A stretch of 64,000 nucleotides of DNA from Cyclobacteriaceae bacterium (GCA_029858965.1 JAOUDZ010000013.1:1-64000), one strand, 5' to 3'. Positions 1-7,999 are shown, counted from the stretch's first letter. The notes: generated from the letters alone by a model not told the origin. Translations and numbers: made by a program.

Positions 1-52
1 ACTGCTCAAACTTCAGGCACCAGCCGCAGCGGATTTTTTCTTTTGGTGGCAT
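1..52 (-). CDS. tag: DNA-3-methyladenine glycosylase I, N-terminal fragment (runs off window)
   Basis: On the minus strand an ATG at 52 opens a frame to the window edge and gives 17 residues, including RCGWCLKFEQ. Tag-family glycosylases start with a short basic leader and an RCxW-type zinc-ligand segment just before the Y-x-x-YHDxEW motif, so this fits the N-terminus of Tag, which removes 3-methyladenine from DNA. Only the first codons are inside the window, so the call rests on one short motif. The gene is too short for the ORF track. It is divergent from the RidA-like gene at 201. Confidence 0.5.
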   Translation of the reverse strand, partial: MPPKEKIRCGWCLKFEQ

Positions 53-144
53 AGGTGAGTTGATTTTGACAATTATCTGGTTACCAGAAAACGCATCGTG
101 TCTATTTTTGCTTGTCAAATCTATTAAATTGCTGTTAATATTGA

Positions 145-165
145 TGAGCCTTTTTTTGGGGCTCA
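145..165. other. Leader hairpin upstream of the RidA-like gene
   Basis: TGAGCC and GGCTCA form a 6-bp stem around a T-rich loop and are followed by a T-rich stretch. It lies about 35 bp upstream of the RidA-like start codon. A TATTTTTG sequence at 103-110 could be the -7 element of that gene, which would place the hairpin in the leader. A terminator role is possible, but no plus-strand gene is seen upstream. Confidence 0.25.
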
Positions 166-200
166 ACTTGTTTTTCGATTGATCCAAAAATCCCATAAGC

Positions 201-722
201 ATGAAAAAAACCATAATTACTTTCTTTGTCGTTCTCCTAGGCTTTGCGTCGATGGCACAGAATATTGATTTTGACGAAAAACTGAAGGAACTGGGCGTAG
301 AGCTGCTTCCTCCGGCGAAGCCTGTCGCAAATTATGTAAGGGCCGTACGTGCCGGAAATTTGCTGTTTCTTTCTGGGCATGGGCCAGTACGTGCCGATGG
401 GTCATATTTTACGGGCAAAGTAGGGAAGGACCTAACCATCGAGGAAGGTTACGAGGCAGCAAAGTTGACGGCCATTGGGTTAATCTCAACACTAGAATCC
501 GAATTGGGTGACCTCAACAAGGTAAAGCGTATCGTGAAAGTGAACGGGTGGGTTAACTGTACAACTGATTTTGGAGACCAGCCCAAAGTTATTAATGGAT
601 GCTCCGACTTAATGGTTTCTTTATTTGGCGAGAAAGGAAGACATGCACGTGCAGCGATGGGCGCTGGCGCACTTCCTATGAATATCACTGTTGAGATTGA
701 GATGGTGGTTGAAGTTGAATAA
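201..722 (+). CDS. Secreted RidA/YjgF-YER057c-UK114 family protein
   Basis: This is a 173-residue protein with a signal peptide (about residues 1-19, ending in FASMAQ) followed by one RidA-like domain. RidA enzymes hydrolyse reactive enamine/imine intermediates. This longer, atypical subgroup (about 150 residues after the leader) has no settled substrate. Seen in the sequence are the segment LLFLSGHGPV, the helix GYEAAKLTAIGLISTLE and the conserved HARAAMGAGALPMN stretch holding the family arginine, then the terminal VEIEMV strand. The exported form is unusual, because classical RidA is cytosolic, and it suggests a periplasmic role. The gene is monocistronic and convergent with the GNAT gene 20 bp downstream. 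The ATG at 201 is chosen because it opens a clean signal peptide. Confidence 0.85.
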   Translation: MKKTIITFFVVLLGFASMAQNIDFDEKLKELGVELLPPAKPVANYVRAVRAGNLLFLSGHGPVRADGSYFTGKVGKDLTIEEGYEAAKLTAIGLISTLESELGDLNKVKRIVKVNGWVNCTTDFGDQPKVINGCSDLMVSLFGEKGRHARAAMGAGALPMNITVEIEMVVEVE

Positions 723-741
723 AAACAAAGGTCTCTTTTGA

Positions 742-1191
742 TCACTTCATCCATTCGAACACGGTATAATGAGATCCGTTCATGCCCATTGCTTCATAAA
801 CTTTTAAGGCACGTTCATTTGTTTTATCGGCATACAGCCGCAACCCCACAAGCTGAGGATCATTTTTAATGATGGTAATCAAATTGTCATACATCATTTT
901 GAAGACACCTCTTTTGCGGTGGCTTTCTTGTACGTACACGGACTGAAGCCACCATACTGTTCCGTTCCGCCAGTCGCTCCATTCGTATGTTATCATATGA
1001 CAGCCTATGATTTCGGATTCCTCCTTGACAACATAGTAGACACCCTTTGAGGGATCGTCAAACAGCGCTTTCATTCCTTTTCTAAGCGTCCCGGCATCCA
1101 AAATGACATTCTCGGTTTCGAATGCGAGACGCTGCTGAAAATCTACCAGGATATCTATGTGTTGTTGGATTGCTTTTTGTACGGAGATCAT
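742..1191 (-). CDS. GNAT family N-acetyltransferase
   Basis: This 149-residue protein has the GNAT fold. An N-terminal helix is followed by beta strands around YYVVKEESEIIGCHMITYEW, then the acetyl-CoA-binding segment QSVYVQESHRKRGVFKMMYD, where R-K-R-G-V-F matches the Q/RxxGxG/A pyrophosphate loop. The C-terminal part (GLRLYADKTNERALKVYEAMGM) is typical of GNATs that modify small molecules or peptide N-termini. The acceptor cannot be read from sequence. It lies 3 bp downstream of the PLP-enzyme gene on the same strand, so the two probably form one transcript; this alone does not show a shared pathway. Confidence 0.85.
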   Translation of the reverse strand: MISVQKAIQQHIDILVDFQQRLAFETENVILDAGTLRKGMKALFDDPSKGVYYVVKEESEIIGCHMITYEWSDWRNGTVWWLQSVYVQESHRKRGVFKMMYDNLITIIKNDPQLVGLRLYADKTNERALKVYEAMGMNGSHYTVFEWMK

Positions 1192-1194
1192 GGG

Positions 1195-2334
1195 CTATGC
1201 TAATGCTTGTTGAATATCATGTATAAGATCTTTTACGTCTTCAATTCCTACGGAAAACCGAACAAGGTTATCTGTTACGCCTATGGAGGCTCGTTCGGAA
1301 GGTGTCATTTTTACGTGCGAGGTCTTTGCAGGGGAAGTCACCGTAGATTCTACTCCCCCCAGACTGATTGCCCGTCGGATCAACTTCAGTTTGCTCATAA
1401 ACAAATGAGCATCGCTATTTACTTCAAAGGATAACATTCCGCCATATCCTCCAGGCATCTGTGATTTGGCCAGTGCGTGATGGGGGTGCTCCGGAAGACC
1501 TGGATAATAAACATGGCCAACTCTCGAATCGGACTGTAGCAATTGCGCAATGGTTAATGCATTTTGATTCTGCTGACGAACCCGTAGCACAATTGTTTTT
1601 AAACTTCTTTCAACAAGCCAGCATGTGTGCGCATCCAACGATCCTCCGAAATGGATTGCGCTTTGCCAGATTTCTTGGATGATCGCCTTGGTGGCTACTG
1701 CAACGCCACAGCAAAGATCACTGTGCCCTCCGATATACTTGGTGCCACTATGGGTCACAATATCAATTCCAAAATCGATTGGATTTTGATTAACAGGTGA
1801 TGCGAACGTATTGTCTATAATACTTATAATACTGTGCTTTTTTGCGATAGCGGCAACTGCCCTGATGTCTGTAATCTTTAGCGTTGGGTTTGATGGCGTT
1901 TCAATGTAAATGATGCGCGTTTCCGGACGAATAGCTTTTTCGAAATTGCGGGAATCTGAAGCATCCACCATTGTATAATCGATACCATAACGTGGCAACT
2001 CATTTATTACAGCATGAAAAGTTCCACCATACAAATCATTTTGAAAGATGGCATGGTCGCCTTTTTTCATCATCGCGAAAAGAGACGTAAGAATGGCGGC
2101 CATACCTGAGCTGAAGAGCAGGCCGTCCTCTCCATTTTCCAATGCAGCTACTTTTTCGGCAACGGCTTTTTGATTTGGAGTGTTGAAATAACGCGGATAA
2201 CGTGTGGAATCGACACCCTCATAGTCGTAGGCTGAAGAAGGAAAAATAGGGGTAACGATCCCCTTGAATTGGGCATCACCTGGCGACCCGGTATGCACGC
2301 TTTTGGTCAGTTTAGAGAGATTATCTTTTCTCAT
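1195..2334 (-). CDS. Cys/Met metabolism PLP-dependent enzyme (cystathionine gamma-synthase/beta-lyase type)
   Basis: The protein is 379 residues, a normal length for the trans-sulfuration family. Seen are the SSGMAAILTSLFAMMKKGDH segment that binds PLP phosphate, YIETPSNPTL, SIIDNTFASPVNQNP with the PLP-ring Asp, and THSGTKYIGGHSD with the Schiff-base lysine. The C-terminal SLGGVESTVTSPA matches the substrate-carboxylate loop. The family includes cystathionine gamma-synthase, beta-lyase, gamma-lyase and methionine gamma-lyase, and motifs alone do not separate them. The track begins at 2394, but the Met at 2334 (MRKDNLSKLTKSVHTG) fits the family N-terminus better; the extra 20 residues are probably not translated. 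The GNAT gene follows 3 bp downstream. Confidence 0.88.
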   Translation of the reverse strand: MRKDNLSKLTKSVHTGSPGDAQFKGIVTPIFPSSAYDYEGVDSTRYPRYFNTPNQKAVAEKVAALENGEDGLLFSSGMAAILTSLFAMMKKGDHAIFQNDLYGGTFHAVINELPRYGIDYTMVDASDSRNFEKAIRPETRIIYIETPSNPTLKITDIRAVAAIAKKHSIISIIDNTFASPVNQNPIDFGIDIVTHSGTKYIGGHSDLCCGVAVATKAIIQEIWQSAIHFGGSLDAHTCWLVERSLKTIVLRVRQQNQNALTIAQLLQSDSRVGHVYYPGLPEHPHHALAKSQMPGGYGGMLSFEVNSDAHLFMSKLKLIRRAISLGGVESTVTSPAKTSHVKMTPSERASIGVTDNLVRFSVGIEDVKDLIHDIQQALA

Positions 2335-2733
2335 TGAGACTTTTTTTGGACGATCAAAGATAGGCGTCAGGTACAAAGCAAAAAATTTGATCAAGAATAT
2401 TTCAATACATTCACCTGGATGTTATACCTACCATGAAGACTACAGATGCCGAAAAATTCAAGCTGAGGCTTGTGATAGAATTCTAAAAATAAGCCTACAG
2501 GCTGGAATGCGAATGAGAGCAATGGGATTGTGAAAGTTATGGCAAAGGATAAGAATCAATTTTACCTGGAGAAACGCTGTTGAAGATGATGAGCAAATAG
2601 TAGCTTCACCAGGTGGACATAACAAAACGAATAGGGACCTTTTGGAATGGGAACTCGGGCCCAAGGGCTGAATGCTAAATTGTTTTGATTGCCATGGGAA
2701 TAAGAGACGCAAAATCAAAGTAACCATGTTGCT
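2335..2733. other. Intergenic region without a recognisable gene
   Basis: About 400 bp separate the divergent PLP-enzyme gene and the LuxR-type regulator. Short stem-loops are visible: CAAGC/GCTTG near 2460 and AGCCT/AGGCT near 2494. No frame on either strand looks like a conserved protein, and no riboswitch fold was recognised upstream of the sulfur-amino-acid gene. It presumably holds the two divergent promoters. Confidence 0.5.
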
Positions 2734-3387
2734 ATGAAAGAAACGTTCAAAGTTTACATCGCGGATGATCACACGCTGTTTCGAAAAGCGTTGGTCACCT
2801 TACTTCGTACGTTCAAGAAGGTAGATGAAGTGATGGAGGCAAGAAATGGAAAAGAGCTGTTGGCGCTCATCAAACATGATGCGCCCGATGTGGCCATTGT
2901 GGATTTGCAAATGCCTGTCATGGATGGCGCTGAAACTTGTGAAAACATCATACAAAAGTATCCCGATGTTAAGGTAATTATCCTCACAATGCACGATAGC
3001 GGAAGATTCATACTTCGCATGATGGATATGGGTGTACACGCGTTTTTATTAAAGAACACAGAACCGGAAGAACTTGAGAGGGCTATCTATGCCGTTGTAG
3101 AAAAAGATTTCTATCACAATGATCTGGTCGCATCAATACTGAGAAAGAATGTGAAAGAGAAAAGAAGAAAACCGAGACCTCTTTTCGGGCCCGCAGCATT
3201 AACCGACCGTGAAAAGGAAATTCTGATATTAGTTTGCCAGGAACTAACAATGAAAGAAATCGGACAAAGACTTTTTCTCAGTGAAAATACGGTTCGAAAC
3301 CACCGGGTAAACATCATGGAAAAAGTAGGTGTAAACAATATCGTTGGGTTAGTGAAATATGCCTACGAAATCGGTTTGGTGTTGTAA
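2734..3387 (+). CDS. NarL/FixJ-type response regulator (REC + LuxR HTH)
   Basis: This 217-residue regulator has an N-terminal receiver (about 1-125) with the acidic pair IADDH, phospho-acceptor Asp in DVAIVDLQMPVMDG, the switch segment VIILTMHDS and a lysine in AFLLKNTEPEE. The C-terminal LuxR-type HTH (about 150-212) reads LTDREKEILILVCQELTMKEIG followed by LSENTVRNHRVNIMEKVGV. It should be a DNA-binding transcription factor activated by phosphorylation. No histidine kinase lies nearby, so it is an orphan in this window. A 16-bp palindrome of the kind such dimeric regulators bind lies 18 bp after its stop codon. Confidence 0.93.
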   Translation: MKETFKVYIADDHTLFRKALVTLLRTFKKVDEVMEARNGKELLALIKHDAPDVAIVDLQMPVMDGAETCENIIQKYPDVKVIILTMHDSGRFILRMMDMGVHAFLLKNTEPEELERAIYAVVEKDFYHNDLVASILRKNVKEKRRKPRPLFGPAALTDREKEILILVCQELTMKEIGQRLFLSENTVRNHRVNIMEKVGVNNIVGLVKYAYEIGLVL

Positions 3388-3404
3388 TCTGCAAAAATTC
3401 TAAG

Positions 3405-3420
3405 TAGTACAATTGTACTA
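3405..3420. promoter_or_regulatory. 16-bp perfect palindrome, candidate regulator site
   Basis: TAGTACAATTGTACTA reads the same on both strands. It starts 18 bp after the LuxR-type regulator stop and about 195 bp before the next gene. LuxR/NarL-type dimers bind short palindromes, so binding by the adjacent regulator is a reasonable but untested inference. Confidence 0.35.
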
Positions 3421-3614
3421 ATTTACAACCCGTTTTTTCGGGGTGGTGTCGTTCAAAAACTGCTTCGCTTTTATGATGCGCGCTTTTTTTGTCATTCCCA
3501 AGTTCGGGCAGCAAGCTTGCTTATACTGATTTTTGAAAAAAAGATCTTTTCCCTGTACGAACTTTCCCATCTGGTTTGGGGATGAATTATGGTACATGGG
3601 GGAGCATAATTACG

Positions 3615-3998
3615 ATGAAGATTCTTGTAGTTCACAGGCAGAATAACACAGTTGATCAAATTAAGTCGGTGCTTAGCAGTTGCAACCCCGTTGTGCGCTA
3701 TGCTGAATCTGGTTTGGATGGGCTCCTAACCTCGCGAATTGAACATTTCGATGTTATAATCTGCGGCACCGACCTGCCTGTCGTCACAGGGCTTGAATTG
3801 GCTAGGTCAATACGAACCAATTCTATAAACCGGAATAGTCCTGTTGTTTTGCTTTCTGATGAAGTTGATGAAAAGATACGGCAGTTGGGCAAATCGCTGG
3901 GTGGAACGACACTTTTGGCAAGGAAAGATCTAGACGTTCAGCTGGCTGGAATTGTCCATAACCAGGTAGCGACAGAATCGAACAAAAACTTGGACTGA
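3615..3998 (+). CDS. Stand-alone receiver domain lacking the phospho-acceptor Asp
   Basis: This 127-residue single-domain protein has a receiver fold. It has a first strand MKILVVHRQN, a third strand DVIICGTDLPVVTG, the PVVLLSDEVDEK segment and a late lysine in LLARKDLD. In true receivers the phospho-acceptor Asp lies four residues before the conserved Pro, and here that position is Gly (C-G-T-D-L-P). The acidic pair at the end of strand 1 is also missing (VVHRQN). It therefore looks like a pseudo-receiver that acts by protein-protein contact or through another ligand. The track start at 3576 adds 13 residues; the ATG at 3615 begins exactly at the first beta strand. No kinase or output domain is adjacent. 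Confidence 0.75.
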   Translation: MKILVVHRQNNTVDQIKSVLSSCNPVVRYAESGLDGLLTSRIEHFDVIICGTDLPVVTGLELARSIRTNSINRNSPVVLLSDEVDEKIRQLGKSLGGTTLLARKDLDVQLAGIVHNQVATESNKNLD

Positions 3999-4261
3999 TT
4001 TATAATTTAAGATTCGAAAGGAATAACAGCAATATGCGCTGTAAGATCCGGTCAATGAACAGGCCCGCGATACGAAGAGCCTCACTTGTTGCTTGCACAA
4101 AATTTCCGTTTACAGGAATAGTTGGCGATTGTCTGATCAAACAACCACTCAACCCGGGCATTTTGCCCGGGTGAGTTACTGGTGCTGTTTACCTCACGGC
4201 ATTTTGAATTTGATATCCTCCTGCAGGGCAGATGCCATACGCTGTAAGAAGTTCGTTTTAC
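3999..4261. other. Intergenic region with one strong hairpin
   Basis: About 260 bp lie between the convergent pseudo-receiver and holin-like genes. The only structure recognised is the hairpin at 4147-4176, listed separately. No coding frame looks conserved. Confidence 0.5.
4147..4176. terminator. Bidirectional hairpin between convergent genes
   Basis: ACCCGGGCA and TGCCCGGGT form a perfect 9-bp stem with a TTT loop, extended by ACTC/GAGT across a one-base bulge. It lies between two convergent genes. The T-tract is weak on both sides, so it may end transcription inefficiently or need Rho. Confidence 0.5.
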
Positions 4262-4618
4262 TCAAGAATTTTTATTGCGTTTATCCTTTAATAGATCTGT
4301 AAAGATGCTATTGAAAATGGAGAGAATCAGACTGAAAGCGAGGGCCCACCAGAATCCATCCACGTCAAATCCCGGAGTTAGATGTTCGACAAGGAGAATA
4401 ATTACGGCGTTAATCACGAGCAGGAATAAACCCAGGGTTAGAATTGTAATGGGTATGGTGAAAACCACCAATATGGGCTTTACAATTGCATTGGCCAGAG
4501 AAAGCACCGCTGCGACGAGAAGAGCATATCCATAATGCTCCACATGGACACCCGGAAGAAGGTACGCCGTTAATAAAACGGCTGCACCGGACAAAAGAAA
4601 CCTAACAATTCCGTTCAT
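4262..4618 (-). CDS. Small four-helix membrane protein, phage-holin-family (PF04020-like)
   Basis: The protein is 118 residues with four hydrophobic segments: FLLSGAAVLLTAYLLPGV, YALLVAAVLSLANAIVKPIL, PITILTLGLFLLVINAVIILL and GFWWALAFSLILSIFNSIF. The motif ANAIVKPIL and the LTPGF loop are typical of the chromosomal phage holin family / YvlD-like proteins, which are common in Bacteroidota and are not evidence of a prophage. Its function is not established; a membrane-stress role is known for some relatives. It is divergent from the exonuclease fusion gene. Confidence 0.8.
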   Translation of the reverse strand: MNGIVRFLLSGAAVLLTAYLLPGVHVEHYGYALLVAAVLSLANAIVKPILVVFTIPITILTLGLFLLVINAVIILLVEHLTPGFDVDGFWWALAFSLILSIFNSIFTDLLKDKRNKNS

Positions 4619-4682
4619 TACAAATTGATCTAAATTTGCCTCAAGTTCCGCTTTTTGGTTCAGAAGTCAAATTCTAACTTAC

Positions 4683-6059
4683 ATGGCAATGTACGCGATT
4701 GTTGATATAGAGACGACTGGAGGGTACGCTGAAGACCATCGCATCACGGAAGTGGCAATTTACCATCACGATGGCATTCAGGTTACGGATTCCTTTCATT
4801 CGCTTGTTAATCCTGGTAGGAATATTCCGCATTATATTACCGGGTTAACCGGTATTACATCCGAGATGGTCATGTATTCACCCGCGTTTGAGGAAATTGC
4901 GGATGAAATATTCAAGTGGCTTGAGGGGAAAGTTTTTGTGGCCCATAATGCTCATTTTGATTATTCCTTTCTGAAGAAGGAATTTGAGCAAGTTGGCATC
5001 AGCTGGCAATCGAAGAAGCTTTGCACCGTCCGTTTAAGCCGCAAAATCATTCCGGGTTTAAGATCGTACAGTCTCGGGAGCCTGACAGAAAGTTTGGGAA
5101 TAAAGGTAGTCAACCGCCATAGGGCGGATGGCGATGCCGCGGCGACAGTCAAAGTTTTTGATCAACTTTTGCGACGCGATCGCGATGGTTATATCGCAAA
5201 AGCGTTAAAACGCAACTCAGGAGAGACGATTCTTCCGCCCAATCTTCCCAAAGAAGAATTCGACAGGCTGCCTGCGCTTCCCGGAGTATATTATTTCCAA
5301 AACGCAAGAGGTGTAGTGATATATGTTGGAAAGGCCATCAACATTAAAAAAAGAATAGCAGGACATTTCACAGGTGATGCCCGCGAATGGAGTCGATCCA
5401 GAATAAGAAATGAGATACATCATGTTCGTTATGAATTAACGGGGAATGAGTTGATCGCATTAGTCCTGGAATCGCAGGAAATCAGGAGGCTATGGCCAAA
5501 ATACAATCAGGCGCAGAAAGCCAGGGTGGAAGAGTGGGGGATCTTTGATTATGAGGACAGGAATGGGTTCCTCCGGTTTTCAATTAATATTGTTGCCAAG
5601 GGCTCTCGCCCCTTAGTTAGGTTTAGTTCGAAGGGGGAGGCATGGAACTTTTTATGGGAGAAAGTGCATGACTTTGATCTCTGTCCAAAGCTAAGCGGAT
5701 TGCAGATTTCAAAGGGTCTATGCTTTGACTACCAGTCAGGTACTTGCCGCGGAGCCTGCATGGGCATCGAATCCACCAAAAAATATAACAAACGCGTGGA
5801 GAAAGCCATACAGGCATTTAACGACGAAGGAGAAACAGTTGCCATTATCGGTAAAGGCCGGCACAAGGAAGAGCAATCATTAGTGCTTGTTGAGAAAGGA
5901 ACTTATGTAGGTTTTGGATTCTTTGATCGTGAAGCTGCCATAACTGATTTTGAATCGGCAATGCATTATGTTAGCAGGAGTTATGAAACCAGGACGGTCC
6001 AGAATCTGATCAACTCCTACATTTCGAATCCGCGAGGCCTCAAAATTGTTGTCTTCTGA
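4683..6059 (+). CDS. DEDDh exonuclease - GIY-YIG nuclease - UvrC-like fusion protein
   Basis: This 458-residue protein joins two nuclease modules. Residues about 1-170 form a DnaQ-type 3'-5' exonuclease, with IVDIETTG (DxE), HNAHFDYSFL and HRADGDAAATV supplying the DEDDh residues. Residues about 200-280 form a GIY-YIG endonuclease (PALPGVYYF, VVIYVGKAINIKKRI). Farther on, four cysteines occur as C-x12-C-x7-C-x3-C (DLCPK to CRGACMG), the layout of the cluster-binding cysteines reported for UvrC. The C-terminal half resembles the Cho/UvrC N-terminal half and lacks a UvrC RNase-H-like domain. A role in DNA damage incision and trimming is likely. The ATG at 4683 lies two codons before the first strand (AMYAIVDIETTG). 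Confidence 0.9.
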   Translation: MAMYAIVDIETTGGYAEDHRITEVAIYHHDGIQVTDSFHSLVNPGRNIPHYITGLTGITSEMVMYSPAFEEIADEIFKWLEGKVFVAHNAHFDYSFLKKEFEQVGISWQSKKLCTVRLSRKIIPGLRSYSLGSLTESLGIKVVNRHRADGDAAATVKVFDQLLRRDRDGYIAKALKRNSGETILPPNLPKEEFDRLPALPGVYYFQNARGVVIYVGKAINIKKRIAGHFTGDAREWSRSRIRNEIHHVRYELTGNELIALVLESQEIRRLWPKYNQAQKARVEEWGIFDYEDRNGFLRFSINIVAKGSRPLVRFSSKGEAWNFLWEKVHDFDLCPKLSGLQISKGLCFDYQSGTCRGACMGIESTKKYNKRVEKAIQAFNDEGETVAIIGKGRHKEEQSLVLVEKGTYVGFGFFDREAAITDFESAMHYVSRSYETRTVQNLINSYISNPRGLKIVVF

Positions 6060-6065
6060 ATTCAA

Positions 6066-6767
6066 TTATTTTTTTCTCCCTACTTCCTCAGGGTAAAGAT
6101 CGTGCACGAAGTCGCTTGTAAAAACTTCTTTTGTGTCGATGTTCATTAAGGATAACACGCCGGACCAGCCAGCGCCGGTATCCATTAACCAAACACCACT
6201 GGAGTATATCGGTTTTTGTGCCGGTATAGGCGTGTGACCCACATATACCTCATCGTATGCGGTAAGTCTATAATTAATATTATTGTCATATTGACTAAGG
6301 GCCTTTCTGGCGAGCGTCCTGTCCCACAGTAGCGTTTCCAGGGTTTGTTCCTCCGGTTCCATTTGCGGGTCAATCCCGGCGTGCACAAATAGTTTGTTCA
6401 TGTTTAAAAAAAAGGGAAGGGCCTTTCTCAAAAACCGAATATGTTGGTTTGGTAATCCTTGCTTATAAGATTGGATAGTGGCCTCTCCGCCCTGTCGGGA
6501 TCGCCAGATACGGTCGGCTTTGCCGTAGGTCATCCAGTGCAATGCACAAATGTCGTGGTTGCCAAGAATATAAGTGAGATTTTCAATTTTTAGTAATTCA
6601 TCAATGCACAATTTCGTTTCAGGCCATCCATCGCAAACGTCACCCAAACAAATCAAGAAATCTTTCTCGAAATCAAATTGGGATCGCTCCAGACACTGCC
6701 GAAGAGCCTTATAGGCGCCATGAATATCTCCAACAACAAATGTTCTGGACAAGCCTTTTGACAACAT
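6066..6767 (-). CDS. PPP-family metallophosphoesterase (serine/threonine phosphatase-like)
   Basis: A 233-residue calcineurin-like phosphoesterase. The metal-binding motifs appear in order: VVGDIHGAYKAL (GDxHG), LICLGDVCDGWPET (GDxxD), YILGNHDICALHW (GNHD), KLFVHAGI and YVGHTPI. In classical PPP enzymes motif II is GDxVDRG; here it continues as D-G-W, so the Arg that contacts substrate phosphate is missing at its usual place. It may act on small phosphorylated molecules or nucleotides rather than phosphoproteins. It is convergent with the exonuclease fusion, with 6 bp between stop codons, and divergent from the MoxR gene. Confidence 0.85.
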   Translation of the reverse strand: MLSKGLSRTFVVGDIHGAYKALRQCLERSQFDFEKDFLICLGDVCDGWPETKLCIDELLKIENLTYILGNHDICALHWMTYGKADRIWRSRQGGEATIQSYKQGLPNQHIRFLRKALPFFLNMNKLFVHAGIDPQMEPEEQTLETLLWDRTLARKALSQYDNNINYRLTAYDEVYVGHTPIPAQKPIYSSGVWLMDTGAGWSGVLSLMNIDTKEVFTSDFVHDLYPEEVGRKK

Positions 6768-6815
6768 AATGTACTTTCTATGAAAAATTCACAACCTATT
6801 TGGCAATAATTACGC

Positions 6816-6823
6816 TATTTTTG
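6816..6823 (+). promoter_or_regulatory. Candidate -7 element of the MoxR gene
   Basis: TATTTTTG matches the Bacteroidota -7 consensus TAnnTTTG and lies 24 bp upstream of the preferred MoxR start codon. No TTG is found at the expected N19 distance, so only half of the promoter is supported. Confidence 0.35.
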
Positions 6824-6847
6824 GCGTCTATAAATAGGAATTGTTGC

Positions 6848-7831
6848 ATGGAAGTAACTATTGAAAAACTGCAGGAACACAAAGAAAAAATAAAACAGGT
6901 TTATGCCGAAATGGCCAAAGTAGTGGTTGGCCAGGAGTACATGGTGAATCGGCTCATGATTGGGTTGTTCACCAATGGGCACGTTTTATTGGAAGGTGTG
7001 CCCGGTCTTGCCAAAACCCTTACAATAAGCACCTTAGCGCAGGTGTTGCACCTTGAATTTCAACGCATTCAATTTACGCCGGATCTCCTTCCTGCTGATC
7101 TGGTTGGTACGATGATTTACAACCAGAAAGACGGGAAGTTTGAAGTGAAGAAAGGACCGATTTTCGCAAACATTATTTTGGCTGATGAAATTAACCGTTC
7201 CCCTGCCAAGGTACAGTCGGCGTTGTTGGAAGCCATGCAGGAAAAGCAAGTGACTATTGGTGAAACGACTTTTACGCTGGATAAGCCATTTCTGGTAATG
7301 GCTACCCAAAACCCCGTTGACCAGGAGGGGACTTATCCTTTGCCAGAAGCACAGGTAGATCGTTTTATGATGAAGGTGTTTGTGGACTATCCCACGAAAG
7401 ACCAGGAAATGGAAATCATGCGGAGGATTTCCAACATGCAATTTGATTTTACCGTGGGCACAGTGCTCAGCAAGGAAGACATTTTTTCCATACGCAATCA
7501 GGTCAACCAGGTTAAAATCTCGGAATCGCTCGAACGCTATATCATTGAGTTGGTATACGCTACACGCAATCCGCTTGATTATAAGTTAAGCGAAGAGGCT
7601 CAATACATACAGTTTGGCGCCTCCCCCCGCGCCAGCATAAATCTTAATCTTACATCCAAGGCGCTAGCTTATATGGACGGCAGAGATTATGTTTTGCCTG
7701 AAGACATCAAGGAGGTGGCGCGTGATGTTCTGAATCACCGGATCATCCTCAACTACGAGGCCGAAGCTGACAATGTGCGCACATCAGATATAATTAAAGC
7801 CATCCTCAATAGGGTGCCTATCAACAAATAG
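6848..7831 (+). CDS. MoxR-family AAA+ ATPase
   Basis: The protein has 327 residues from the Met at 6848 (MEVTIEKLQEHKEKI), which matches the family N-terminus; the track start at 6800 would put the -7 element inside the coding region. Seen are Walker A GVPGLAKT, Walker B IILADEINRSPAKVQSALLEAMQE, sensor 1 MATQNPVDQEGTYPLPEAQ and the C-terminal lid with sensor 2 in FGASPRASINL. MoxR ATPases act as chaperones that insert cofactors or activate partner proteins, usually with DUF58 and VWA-domain genes downstream. None of these follows here, so the partner must lie elsewhere. Confidence 0.93.
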   Translation: MEVTIEKLQEHKEKIKQVYAEMAKVVVGQEYMVNRLMIGLFTNGHVLLEGVPGLAKTLTISTLAQVLHLEFQRIQFTPDLLPADLVGTMIYNQKDGKFEVKKGPIFANIILADEINRSPAKVQSALLEAMQEKQVTIGETTFTLDKPFLVMATQNPVDQEGTYPLPEAQVDRFMMKVFVDYPTKDQEMEIMRRISNMQFDFTVGTVLSKEDIFSIRNQVNQVKISESLERYIIELVYATRNPLDYKLSEEAQYIQFGASPRASINLNLTSKALAYMDGRDYVLPEDIKEVARDVLNHRIILNYEAEADNVRTSDIIKAILNRVPINK

Positions 7832-7999
7832 AATTTCGAGAAGCCGAAATAAGAAGCCATTTCATTTTGCCTCACCCGCATTTTGCCATATTAAAGTTCT
7901 TCAGACCTTGTTAAGGCATTGAATGTTGGAGGTATAATCATCGCTGCATGAAATAGCCCTAATCACCCTTTGGTAGCCCGATCCCGGTATTTTCTCTAT
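7832..7999. other. Intergenic region between MoxR and the receptor promoter
   Basis: No gene or clear terminator was recognised in this stretch of about 170 bp. The regulatory array of the downstream receptor begins at 8000. Confidence 0.5.

Noticed and set aside
1-54. Plus-strand frame ending at 54 as the tail of an upstream gene
   Set aside because: The minus-strand frame in the same place matches the N-terminus of a known glycosylase with a proper start codon, which is the better reading.
2335-2733. Possible SAM riboswitch upstream of the Cys/Met enzyme
   Set aside because: Short stem-loops exist, but none of the SAM riboswitch cores was recognised, so it is not listed as a riboswitch.
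4262-4618. Holin-like gene as a sign of a prophage
   Set aside because: The family is chromosomal in most Bacteroidota, and no other phage gene is nearby.
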